From NCBI GenBank assembly GCA_020632715.1, contig JACKFA010000009.1, positions 124,001 through 188,000 of the forward strand: 64,000 bases of DNA, written 5' to 3'. Position 1 is the stretch's first letter; every line of letters starts with the position of its first letter. A program made the position numbers and the translations under genes. Source of the stretch: Deltaproteobacteria bacterium. Its GTDB lineage: Bacteria; Myxococcota_A; UBA9042; PHBI01. Below the pieces are notes generated by a model. The model worked only from the letters and a program-made list of their open reading frames with translations. It had not been told where the DNA came from and made no database searches. This document shows, piece by piece, positions 24,250 to 32,451 of the stretch.

Positions 24250-25416
24250 CCGGGCGGGACGTGTGGAGATGGACGGAAACCCCAGGGAGGGTGGAGCGCC
24301 TCTTCTCGGAGAGGAGCCCCCACTCGCCGGCTCTCTGACACTTTGAAGAGCAAGCGCGCCACGGGATGATCGTCCCGTTCGCGGCGACCTCGGTCGCTGC
24401 GTTCAGCGCGTCGGCTTCGGCCGGCGCGTGGTCGATAGGACGGCGGCGTGCTGAAGCCCAGGAAAGGAGGCCCCGCGGTCATGCGTGGGGCCGAGGCCGA
24501 CGAGGGAGACCTCGGAGGGGAGAACGTCATGAGAGGCTCGAGCGCTGCTCGCCGCCTCGCGCTCCGGCGCGAGCGGTCTCTGCGGGTAACACCGCAGACG
24601 GCGCCACGGACTCTGCGGGTGCGCAAATCCTCGAAGTCGCGGGCCAGGCCATCTCCGGATGGCGGCCAGGCCAGCTCGACTCGCTCGAGCGAGGCCGGGA
24701 ACGACAAGGAGGGCAGGTCGCGGTGAAAGCCGTGGCTCGCTACCGCGGAGGGAAAACCTCTGGAGACGAGAAAGCCCATGGGCGCCACCGGCACGAAACA
24801 AGGCCGGACGGCAAGGGGCGGAGCAAAGCGCCAGGAGGTTGAGAAAACCTGGAGGCGCCGCGTAGCCGGGGTTGGAATCCCGGCGTGCCACGACGAGCGA
24901 TCGGCGTGGCGGTCGCTGCCCCCTGCTTCATGCGTCGAAGGGCACCGAAACCCCACGGGAGGACGGTCTGACGGGTGTGCGCGCGCGTTTTCGCGCGGGT
25001 ATCGCTCGGCAGCACATCCGCCGCGTCTCAACTCTGAACGCGAGTCGAAGGGCACGAGAGGATCGGCTCAATCACTCAACCGATTGAGCCCACTCGGTGG
25101 TAGCGCAGCCCGACTCCGGGCGTCCCGATAGGGGCGGCCGGACCAGGGTTGCGCTGCCGATCGAACACCGCGGAGGTCGCCGGCGAGAGCCGGGAGGCCA
25201 TGGCGGGAGCGCTGAACCCATGAGGCGCTAGATGACCGACGGAACACTCTGAAGCCCACGCCAACGCGATGAGAGGCGCGCGAACCCGGTGGTGACACCG
25301 AGCTCGCAGCGCGCGCGGATGGTTCGTTCTTCGAAGGGGAGCACCGCCTGGGTGATGCTTCTTCAACCGCGACACGACGGGCTCGGGGGCTTCGGCTTCC
25401 GAGCCCGTTTCTTTTT
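24250..25416 (+). ncRNA. Candidate long structured noncoding RNA (~1.1 kb)
   Basis: No convincing protein gene spans 23967-25536, yet the plus strand ends at a strong intrinsic terminator (25377-25416) 1.4 kb past the last plus-strand gene. The plus strand is purine-rich with many GAAA/GAGAA loops closed by good stems: CCTCT/AGAGG (24299-24314), ACGGGA/TCCCGT (24361-24378), a bulged GTC-TGCGG/CCGCAGAC (24576-24599), CGGT-GAAA-GCCG (24721-24732), GGTT/AACC (24837-24849), GCCGGG/CCCGGC (24865-24884) and GGCTCAAT/ATTGAGCC (25065-25090). The 5' end is a guess; no promoter was found. It does not match what I can recall of RNase P, tmRNA, 6S or group I/II introns. Confidence 0.45.
25377..25416 (+). 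terminator. Intrinsic terminator of the candidate ncRNA
   Basis: ACGGGCTCGG (25377-25386) pairs perfectly with CCGAGCCCGT (25399-25408) and is followed by TTCTTTTT. This is the only classical stem plus U-tract terminator noticed in the window. It is oriented for the plus strand. Confidence 0.85.
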
Positions 25417-25536
25417 GCGCCATGCGCGCGCGGCGGCCGCGGTCGTCGCGCCCCCCCCAGCGCCGGCGCTGCCGGCTCGGTGGCGAACGCCATCGGGCCG
25501 GTTCTTTTTTGGTGGGCGCTCGGCGACAATCACGGG

Positions 25537-26763
25537 GTGTTCCAGCTCACCGGCTCCGGCCGCGCGGCGCGCCGCGTGGTCGCTCACCTCGGTCTCGCCG
25601 CGCTGATCGCGGGGTCGGCCGGCGCTGCGCGCGCGCAGGAGCCGCCGGATCGGACGGTCGACTTCTACCGGGGGCCGGTGATCTCGTCGTCGCGCATCGT
25701 GGGGCTCGGCGGCGCGTTCACGGGGGTCGGCGAGGGGATCGACGCGACGTTCCGCAACAAGGCGGCGCTCGCGAACCGGTCGCGCACGTCGGTCGACTGG
25801 CTCGACTACGACCTGACCTTCGACTTCACGATCACGCCCGGGCAGGAGATCGACTTCGACGGCGACGGGCGGGTGGCGGGCGACGACGTGAGCGTCAACG
25901 CCAACACCTTCGGGCTGTCGGTGCTCTTCGGGCCCTTCGCGGTGGGGTTGCTCGCGCAGATCATCTCCTACGAGGCGTCGAGCGACACCGACGCGAGCGC
26001 GGTCACGGCGGACTTCGGCGACGTGCTCATCGGCGTCGGCTACGCGTTCGCGGACGGCGAGCTCCTGACGGGCGCGGGCGTCAACGTGAGGATCCTGAGC
26101 GAGACGACGGCGTCGCAGGGGGACGACTTCGCCGAGCTCTCGCTCACGGGCACGACGGTGGACATGGGGGTGCTGTGGCGCCCGACGTGGCTCGACTGGC
26201 GGTTCGGCGCGAACCTGCGCTTCGGCGCGGACGTCGACGACCGCGACACGAAGCTCGGCAACCTCCCCGAGGCGCGTGGCTTCCGGGCGGCGCACGCGCC
26301 GTGGGAGCTCGGGCTCGGCGCGAGCTGGTTCCTGCCGGCGGACCCGGAGCGGCGCTACAACGCGCCGCTCCGGTCGGGGGACGGGCGCCCGAGTGACGAG
26401 CTCGAGGGGGACCTGCGGTATCTGCTCTTCGCGGCGGATCTCGTGTTCACGGGATCGAGCCCGGGGGCGGTGAACCTCGAGGGGCTGGTCGTGGGGGAGC
26501 CGCGCGCGGCGGGGGGGAGCGCGTCGGTGTCGGTGCACCTCGGGGCGGAGTCGGAGGTGTTCTCGAACCTGCTGCGGGTGCGGATGGGCAGCTACCTCGA
26601 GCCGGTGCGGGTCGATGACGCGGGGCTCTATCGACCGCACCTGACGGGCGGCGTCGAGGTGCGCCTGTTCCGGCTCTGGCTCTGGCAGCTGAAGGCGACG
26701 TTCGCCTTCGACGTGGCGAGCGACTACACGAACCTGAGCGTGGGCGTCGGGTTCTGGCAATAG
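25537..26763 (+). CDS. Outer-membrane beta-barrel protein, PorV/FadL-like
   Basis: 408 aa from GTG 25537, chosen because it gives a normal signal peptide (basic n-region, VVAHLGLAALIAGSAGAARA, cleavage before QEPPD); a GTG at 25480 would add 19 unlikely residues. Early mature sequence SSRIVGLGGAFTGVGEGIDA followed by TFRNKAAL matches the N-terminal motif of PorV/FadL-type barrels (GGA...NPA.L). Alternating strands and a C-terminal NLSVGVGFWQ end with aromatic penultimate residue fit a barrel. A DFDGDGRVAGDDV segment near residue 100 resembles a Ca-binding dockerin/EF-hand loop. Transport substrate unknown. Confidence 0.7.
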   Translation: MFQLTGSGRAARRVVAHLGLAALIAGSAGAARAQEPPDRTVDFYRGPVISSSRIVGLGGAFTGVGEGIDATFRNKAALANRSRTSVDWLDYDLTFDFTITPGQEIDFDGDGRVAGDDVSVNANTFGLSVLFGPFAVGLLAQIISYEASSDTDASAVTADFGDVLIGVGYAFADGELLTGAGVNVRILSETTASQGDDFAELSLTGTTVDMGVLWRPTWLDWRFGANLRFGADVDDRDTKLGNLPEARGFRAAHAPWELGLGASWFLPADPERRYNAPLRSGDGRPSDELEGDLRYLLFAADLVFTGSSPGAVNLEGLVVGEPRAAGGSASVSVHLGAESEVFSNLLRVRMGSYLEPVRVDDAGLYRPHLTGGVEVRLFRLWLWQLKATFAFDVASDYTNLSVGVGFWQ

Positions 26764-26929
26764 CAACGGCAGGTCGGCGCCCGGAGCCCGGAGAGCCCCG
26801 GCGCGACCGCGCGCGAAGCGCGTGGACGCCGCTGGGGCGCGGAGGGCGCAGGGCGACGACCGATACGGCAATAGCAGCGGCAGGTCGGCGCCCGGAGCCC
26901 GGAGCGCCCCGGCGCGACCGCGCGCGAAG
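26756..26929. repeat. 63-bp direct repeat overlapping the end of the outer-membrane protein gene
   Basis: Two copies, 26756-26818 and 26867-26929, differ at about two positions and are separated by 48 bp. The first copy contains the last two codons and TAG stop of the outer-membrane gene (GGCAATAG), so part of the coding sequence has been duplicated downstream or the gene end was captured by a repeat. Adjacent to the palindrome array. Confidence 0.75.
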
Positions 26930-26968
26930 GGGCCGAGCGGGGGGCCCGTGCGCGAGCGCACAGACCGC

Positions 26969-27457
26969 GTAGGGGCGGCCCTCGTGGCCGCCCGCGGGGA
27001 CGGGCAGACGCCTCGGCGCGGCCTCGGCCCGGACCCGCCATCACCGCGTAGGGGCGGCCCTCGTGGCCGCCCGCGGGGACGGGCGGACGCCTCGGCGCAC
27101 CCGCGCGCGCAGCGCGGTAGGCGCACGGACCCGCCATCACCGCGTAGAGGCGGCCCTCGTGGCCGCCCGCGGGGACGCGACGGACGCCTCGGCGCACCCG
27201 CTAGGCGCACGGACCCGCCATCACCGCGTAGGGGCGGCCCTCGTGGCCGCCCGCGGGCAGACGGCGCGCCTCGGACGGACCCGCCTCGCGTAGGGGCACG
27301 TCGCGCGCGCAGCGCGGGACGCGCACGGACCCGCCATCACCACCGTCAGACCCGGCGGCCCTCGTGGCCGCCCGCGGGGACGCGACGGACGCCTCGGCGC
27401 ACCCGCTAGGCGCACGGACCCGCCATCACCGCGTAGGGGCGGCCCTCGTGGCCGCCC
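26969..27457. repeat. Array of six REP-like palindromic repeats
   Basis: Six copies of a ~25-bp palindrome (arms GGGCGGCC and GGCCGCCC around CTCGT) at 26969-26993, 27048-27072, 27144-27168, 27228-27252, 27354-27373 (5' part missing) and 27433-27457, all in the same orientation. Longer unit sequence is shared between copies (GGACGCCTCGG and ACGGACCCGCCATCAC), giving spacings of about 80-120 bp. The array lies between convergent genes, as REP elements usually do. The same palindrome recurs at 39571-39794. It occupies the otherwise gene-free stretch 26930-27494. Confidence 0.85.
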
Positions 27458-27494
27458 GCGGGGACGGGCGGACGCCTCGGCGCGCGGGTCGTCC

Positions 27495-28112
27495 CTACCG
27501 CCCCCAGAGGCTCGGGAGCGTGTCGTCGTCGAGCTCCGTCGCGTAGTCCGCGAGGAACGGCGTCACCACCTGCCGCATCGCCGCCGTCGCCGCGAGCGCC
27601 TCGTCGATCGCCGGCGAGTACGGCGGCGCCTGCACCTCCGCGATCGCCCTCGCCGCGATCGCGACGATCGCGCGCTCCTCGTCGCCGTCGTCGAGCGGCT
27701 CGAGCGGGTCCGCCCCGAGCCTGTCGAAGTACTCGCGGTACTTCCCCGTCGGCCCGAGCATCCCCCGGAGCCCGTGCCGGTCCGCGAGCCACGCCTGGAG
27801 CCTGAGACAGCCGTACTCCCGCGGATCGTCGTAGTCCTCGAGCGGGAACCCCCAGTCCGCCTCCGAGAACGTGTGAACGCCGTTCACGACCCAGTGGCAG
27901 AGCTCATGGAGGAGCATCTGGCAGAGCGTGTCGTCCTCGTCGAGGTCGTCTCGCGGCCCGAACCAGAGCATCCCGCTCCCGTCCGTCCGCGAGAAGATCG
28001 ACGCGTCGCGCCGGATCGTGAGCCCGAGCCGCCGCGCCGTCGCGAGCCACACGAGCTCGAGCGGGTCGAGGTAGCGCGACAGCACGGGGCGCTCGTAGGG
28101 GGTCGTCGTCAC
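27495..28112 (-). CDS. Putative zinc metalloprotease-like protein (HExxH)
   Basis: 205 aa, cytoplasmic. LCQMLLHELCHWVVNGVHTF carries an H-E-x-x-H zinc motif near residue 70, with a downstream Glu/Tyr-rich stretch (EYGCLRLQAWLADRHG) that could supply a third ligand. The rest is not recognised. No signal peptide. The motif sits in a hydrophobic helix as in true metallopeptidases, but activity is inferred only. Confidence 0.6.
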   Translation of the reverse strand: MTTTPYERPVLSRYLDPLELVWLATARRLGLTIRRDASIFSRTDGSGMLWFGPRDDLDEDDTLCQMLLHELCHWVVNGVHTFSEADWGFPLEDYDDPREYGCLRLQAWLADRHGLRGMLGPTGKYREYFDRLGADPLEPLDDGDEERAIVAIAARAIAEVQAPPYSPAIDEALAATAAMRQVVTPFLADYATELDDDTLPSLWGR

Positions 28113-28173
28113 GCGGCGCTGTATACGGGCCCCTCCCCAGCCGCGTCAACGGCGAGGCGCGCGCCGCGGTCAC

Positions 28174-29976
28174 TCACCCGCGCGCCCGCCGCCGCCGCGA
28201 CAAGGCGAGCCCAGCCACAGCGAACGACAACGCCCAGGCGAGCGCGCCGCCGCCCGCGCCGCCGCCCGCGCAGCCGCTGTCCTTCGCGCCGCCCGTCCCG
28301 GCCGCCGCCGCGCGCACCATGAACGCGTTCCGCAGGCTCGCCGTCGCGCCTCCCGGGTTCGTCACGATCACCGTGTACGTGTCGGGCTCGAGCCCAGCCG
28401 GCACCGACGCCGTGATGAGCGACGACGACGTCACCACCGCCCCGCTGAGCGCCGTGCCGCCGACGAGCACGCTCGCGCCCTGCTCGAAGCCCGCCCCGGT
28501 GATCGCGATGGCCGTCGCCTTGTCGTTGGCCCCCCCGTCCGGCGACACGTCGTCGATGACGAGCGCCACGCACTGCCCGGCGCTACACGCGCCGCCCCCG
28601 GCGCACGTCCCGCAGCTCCCGCCGCAGCCGTCGTCGCCGCACACCTTGCCCCCGCACGCCGGCGCGCACAGCGGCTCGCAGGCCCCCGCGTGGCACACGT
28701 CGTCGCCGCTGCACGTGCCGCAGACGCCGCCGCAGCCGTCGTCGCCGCAGTCCTTCCCCGCGCACGCCGGCGCGCACGCCGTCTGGCACTGCCCCGCCGC
28801 CGTGCACGTCTGCCCGGACACGCAGCCCGGCCCGCACGTCCCGCCGCAGCCGTCGTCACCGCAGCGCTTCCCGGTGCAGTCGGGCGCGCACGGCGCGTCG
28901 CACGTGCCGTCCGAGAGGCACGTCTCCCCGCTCGCGCAGCCGGGCCCGCACGTCCCGCCGCAGCCGTCGCTCCCGCACTCGCGCCCCGCGCAGTCCGGGG
29001 TGCACGGCACGACGCAGAAGAAGTCCTCGCACACCCGGTTGCCCGTGCAGTTGCCGCACGATCCGCCGCAGCCGTCGTCGCCGCACTGCTTGCTCGTGCA
29101 GTCGGGCACGCAGCTGACGCACGCGTTGTCCCAGCAGGACAGCCCCTCGGCGCAGCCGGGGCCGCACACCCCGCCGCAGCCGTCGTCACCGCACTCCTTG
29201 TCGGTGCAGTCCGGCTCGCAGGGCGGCTTCGCCACGTTCGTCATGAGCCGCAGGAACACGTCCCCCGTGATGCCCACGTCCTCCATCCACGCCCACTGCC
29301 GGCTCCCCGAGCACTGCCCCGCCGGCGTGATGATGTCGACCACGTTCGCGTGCGGCGTGATGAGGCTGTCCTGCACGGTCCCGACGTTCTGACAGCCGCA
29401 CGTGTAGGGCAGGATCTGCAGGCACTGGATGTCACCCCACGACGAGAGCCCGTCGGTCGCCGCGTCCGTGAAGCGCACGACCACCCAGATGTTCCCCTCG
29501 GTGATGAAGGCCGGGTGGTTCTCGGGGTCGCTGAGATCGAACTGGATGAGGATCCCGTAGTTGCCGATGAGCTCGAGCCCGAGCGACTGGGTCTGCTGGT
29601 TGAAGAGGTCCTGCGTCGAGATCGAGAACATCGGCGCGACGCCGGGCGCGGGCCCCGGGTTCGCCGAGTTGTAGATCTCGATCATCGCGTTCGCCGTGAG
29701 GTCCGGCGCCATCGGCGGGGCCGCCATGATGAGCTGGATCCCCGTGATCTCGATGGGATACTCCTGATCCCGCGGCTTGAAGACGACGCCGAACGCCTCG
29801 CCCTGCACGAAGCCCGGCTGCGTGTGCACGCTCTGGCCGTTGATCTCGCTCAGCGCCTGGTTGAAGTCGGAGCTCCACTGGTCGTACTGGAAGACCTTCG
29901 GCGTCGACGCGCGGGCCGAAGAGACGACGAGGAGCAGCGCGGCAGCGAGCGCTGTGAGGAGGCGGGTGGACGTCAT
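28174..29976 (-). CDS. Secreted Cys-rich repeat protein with IPT/TIG domain and MYXO-CTERM-like anchor
   Basis: 600 aa. Signal peptide (LLTALAAALLLVVSSARAS), a ~225-residue N-terminal domain, then six Cys-rich repeats of the form PDCTxKxCGDDGCGGxCG (about residues 255-460), an IPT/TIG immunoglobulin-like domain (DVSPDGGANDKATAIAITGA to VIVTNPGGATAS) and a C-terminal tail: GCAGGGAGGG, a hydrophobic segment LAWALSFAVAGLALS and RRRRARG. That Cys-Gly/TM/Arg layout is the MYXO-CTERM sorting signal, processed and anchored at the surface in Myxococcota. The repeats are common in secreted proteins of this phylum; ligand unknown. Confidence 0.85.
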   Translation of the reverse strand: MTSTRLLTALAAALLLVVSSARASTPKVFQYDQWSSDFNQALSEINGQSVHTQPGFVQGEAFGVVFKPRDQEYPIEITGIQLIMAAPPMAPDLTANAMIEIYNSANPGPAPGVAPMFSISTQDLFNQQTQSLGLELIGNYGILIQFDLSDPENHPAFITEGNIWVVVRFTDAATDGLSSWGDIQCLQILPYTCGCQNVGTVQDSLITPHANVVDIITPAGQCSGSRQWAWMEDVGITGDVFLRLMTNVAKPPCEPDCTDKECGDDGCGGVCGPGCAEGLSCWDNACVSCVPDCTSKQCGDDGCGGSCGNCTGNRVCEDFFCVVPCTPDCAGRECGSDGCGGTCGPGCASGETCLSDGTCDAPCAPDCTGKRCGDDGCGGTCGPGCVSGQTCTAAGQCQTACAPACAGKDCGDDGCGGVCGTCSGDDVCHAGACEPLCAPACGGKVCGDDGCGGSCGTCAGGGACSAGQCVALVIDDVSPDGGANDKATAIAITGAGFEQGASVLVGGTALSGAVVTSSSLITASVPAGLEPDTYTVIVTNPGGATASLRNAFMVRAAAAGTGGAKDSGCAGGGAGGGALAWALSFAVAGLALSRRRRARG

Positions 29977-30061
29977 CGGAGAGCTCCCAGCGGAGAGCCG
30001 GGACTATAGCGCCCGAACCGCTCCGAAGGCGACCGCGATGTTCACGACCGCGCGGGCTCCG

Positions 30062-30943
30062 TCAATGCTCGTGGCCGTCCGGCGGCCCCGAGAGCTCCCG
30101 CGGCGCGTTCACTGGCGGCGGCTTCTTCGCGCCCGCGGCCTCCGCGGCCTTCCGCTCCGCCTCCGCCTCCGCCTTCTTCCCGAGGCCGTCGAGCGCGTCC
30201 GCGAGGTAGAACCGCGTCACCGCCTCGCTCGGGACCTCGGCGAGGAGCCACCGGGCCGCGACGGACGCCTCGAGCCAGCGCTTCTCGAGCAGATCGCCCC
30301 GCACCTTGCGGCGGAGCGCGGCCGCGAGCCGCTCACCGACCTTCGCGGTGAACGGGCGGCGCATCCGCCACGTCGCGAGCGTGTCCACCGCCTCGCGGAT
30401 CCAGCCGAAGTGCTCGTAGTGGTCGACGAGCGCGGCCCAGACGCGGTCATCGTCGCCCTGGTCCACGAGCAGGTCGCGCAGGAGCTTCTCCCCCTCGGCC
30501 GGCCGCCCGAGGTCGTCGAGCGCCCGGGCGAGATCGAGCTTCGCGCGCAGGTCGGCCGGATCCGCGGCGATGGCCGCCTTGCACAGGCGCTCGGACGCCA
30601 CGTCGCGCCGCGCGACCGCGAGATCGCACCGCAGCGACGCCGCGGCCGGGTCGGCCCCGAGGGCCGTGAGCTCCTGCTCCGCGTCGCTCCAACGGTGGCG
30701 GGCCACCTGCGCGCGTCCTCGCAACGCCACGAGCCGCGGCTCGGTCGCGTCGCGCAGGATGTCGACCGCCCTCAGCGGGTCCCCCGCGTCGAGCGCTCTC
30801 CCGGCGCGCGCCTCGGGCGTCAGCGCGTCATCGCTCGACGTCTCGCCACAGGCGCCGCCGATGAGGCCCCCCGCGACCGCGACGAGCCCCGCGACCGCGA
30901 CCGCGCCCAGCGCCCGCCACCCACGCAAGCTCAGCGCTCCCAC
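30062..30943 (-). CDS. TPR-type lipoprotein
   Basis: 293 aa, GTG start at 30943 inside the end of the TolB-like gene (13-bp overlap). The N terminus has a lipoprotein signal ending GGLIGGAC-GETSS (Cys at about residue 32). The rest is helical with tetratricopeptide-like repeats, for example DAGDPLRAVDILRDA, ADPADLRAKLDLARALDDLG and VTRFYLADALDGLGKKAEA. It is a periplasmic scaffold or partner protein; the overlap with the TolB-like gene suggests they act together. The C terminus is Pro/His-rich. Confidence 0.72.
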   Translation of the reverse strand: MGALSLRGWRALGAVAVAGLVAVAGGLIGGACGETSSDDALTPEARAGRALDAGDPLRAVDILRDATEPRLVALRGRAQVARHRWSDAEQELTALGADPAAASLRCDLAVARRDVASERLCKAAIAADPADLRAKLDLARALDDLGRPAEGEKLLRDLLVDQGDDDRVWAALVDHYEHFGWIREAVDTLATWRMRRPFTAKVGERLAAALRRKVRGDLLEKRWLEASVAARWLLAEVPSEAVTRFYLADALDGLGKKAEAEAERKAAEAAGAKKPPPVNAPRELSGPPDGHEH

Positions 30944-32256
30944 GCGAGGCTGCCGTAGCCACCGCCCTTGCTCACGAGGATCTGGTAGCGCCCGTCGGCG
31001 CTCGCGATGTAGATGCCGTTCCCCTCGGGGCGCGCCGACACGAACGCGATGTAGCGCCCGTCGCGGCTCCAGGACGGGTCCTTGTTCGAGCCCTGGTTCT
31101 GCGTGACGCGGTTGATCTCGCCGCCCTCGGTGACCGTGAAGATGTCGGACGCGCCGTCATCCATCGCCGCGAACGCGATGAGCCCGTTCGAGCCCCAGTC
31201 GGGGGCGTAGTTGTACCCGCCCGCGTGCGTGAGCCGGCTCCCGCCGCCGCCGTCGACGGCCATCACGTAGATCTGCGGGCTCCCGGCGGCCGACGAGACG
31301 TAGGCGATGCGCCCCCCGTCGGGCGAGAACGTGGGCGAGACCTCGTCCGCCTCGCTGTTCGTCAGGTTCTTCACGACCTGCCCGTCCTTCGAGAGCAGGT
31401 AGAGGTCCGACTGCCCACCGTAGCTCACGCTCGCGACGAGGCGGCCGCCGTCCGGGCTCACCGCGACCTTCCGGTAGTGCCCCGTGTCGCGCGAGAGCTT
31501 GCGCTTGCCGAAGTAGAGCTCCGGGAAGCCGCCGACGAACGACGTGTACATGAGCCCGCCGAAGCCCCACGCCGGCAGCATGTTGATCGAGCCGTTCGAG
31601 ATCAGCACCGAGCGGTTGTGCCCGTCCATGTCCACGACGCCGACGCCCTTGACGCCCAGCGCGAGCTTCCGGTCGTAGGCGATGCGCGTGTCGAAGACGC
31701 CGGGCTTGCCGGTGCGCGCCTTCAGGACGGCGTTGCAGAAGCGGTGCGCGACCGAGCGGAGGCCGCCCTTGGCGACATCCGAGAACGACTGCTCGTCGAC
31801 CGGGACGACGCTCTTCGACGCGACGCTGTAGAGGCGGAGCTCCACCTTGTACGGCCCCGCCCCGGAGACCTCGCCCTTGATGAGGTAGGCGGCGCCGATG
31901 TTGTTCCAGTCGGGGAACGACGGCGTCGCGAGCGGCTCCTCTTCGGACGACACGAGGTAGCTGCGCGTCGGGATCACCGAGAAGAAGAAGGAGATCGTCA
32001 TGTCGCGCCGGATGACGCTCATGAGCTCCTGGCACGCGGCGGCGTCGGCGCCGCCCACGCAGCGCGCGTCGGGGACCGCGAGCGACTCGAAGCTCGTGCC
32101 GCCCGGCCCGACGATGACCTGCAGCCCCTCGTCGGCGTCCCCGATGACGGCGCCGCCGGGGTCGGCAGCGCGCGCGCCGGGCGCGAGGGGGCCTGTGGCG
32201 AAGCCGAGCGCGAGGGTGAGGGCGAGCGCGGGAGCGAGGGAGGGCACCCGGGGCAT
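30931..32256 (-). CDS. TolB-like beta-propeller periplasmic protein
   Basis: 441 aa. ATG 32256 is six bases after AAGGAG; ATG 32262 is too close to it. Signal peptide (LAPALALTLALGFATGPLAPGARA). The N-terminal domain and C-terminal WD-like propeller follow TolB: FDTRIAYDRK, VVDMDGHNRSVL, RKVAVSPDGGRLVASVSY, SPTFSPDGGRIAYVSSAAGS, PSWSRDGRYIAFVSARPEGN. TolB links the Tol-Pal system to the outer membrane; no tolQRA or pal is adjacent, so it may be a TolB-type paralogue. It overlaps the TPR lipoprotein gene. Confidence 0.85.
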   Translation of the reverse strand: MPRVPSLAPALALTLALGFATGPLAPGARAADPGGAVIGDADEGLQVIVGPGGTSFESLAVPDARCVGGADAAACQELMSVIRRDMTISFFFSVIPTRSYLVSSEEEPLATPSFPDWNNIGAAYLIKGEVSGAGPYKVELRLYSVASKSVVPVDEQSFSDVAKGGLRSVAHRFCNAVLKARTGKPGVFDTRIAYDRKLALGVKGVGVVDMDGHNRSVLISNGSINMLPAWGFGGLMYTSFVGGFPELYFGKRKLSRDTGHYRKVAVSPDGGRLVASVSYGGQSDLYLLSKDGQVVKNLTNSEADEVSPTFSPDGGRIAYVSSAAGSPQIYVMAVDGGGGSRLTHAGGYNYAPDWGSNGLIAFAAMDDGASDIFTVTEGGEINRVTQNQGSNKDPSWSRDGRYIAFVSARPEGNGIYIASADGRYQILVSKGGGYGSLAWER

Positions 32257-32451
32257 TGGCATCTCCTTGCCGACGGCATGTCGCGGCGGGCGTGGGCCTT
32301 TCGAGTCGCCCAACTAGAACCCGCCGTCAACCATTGGATTCCTCCCGTCATGGCGCGGCCCACGACTGGCCTCGCGCCGCGCGCGGGGGTTTGCCAAGCC
32401 GCTCTCCGCCGCGCGATGATGGCCGCCCCCGGGAGAGCGAGGCCAGACCGC

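Noticed and set aside
24790..24890. tRNA or tmRNA gene based on a T-arm-like hairpin and CCA near 24888
   Set aside because: The T-loop lacks the TTCRANY consensus, the GGCACG/CGTGCC acceptor would overlap the T stem by one base, and no D or anticodon arm or tag reading frame is recognisable.
24213..25055. Long open frame on the minus strand of the candidate RNA (about 280 codons), and another at 24403-24891
   Set aside because: Arg/Pro/Ser-rich and low in acidic residues, no domain, no ribosome-binding site, and overlapping purine-rich helices of the other strand; typical of antisense frames over structured RNA.
24250..25416. Group II intron or retron RNA
   Set aside because: No domain V hairpin, no reverse transcriptase gene and no flanking exons in a gene.
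26969..27457. CRISPR array
   Set aside because: Repeats are short palindromes embedded in larger near-identical units, spacers are not unique, and no cas genes are present.
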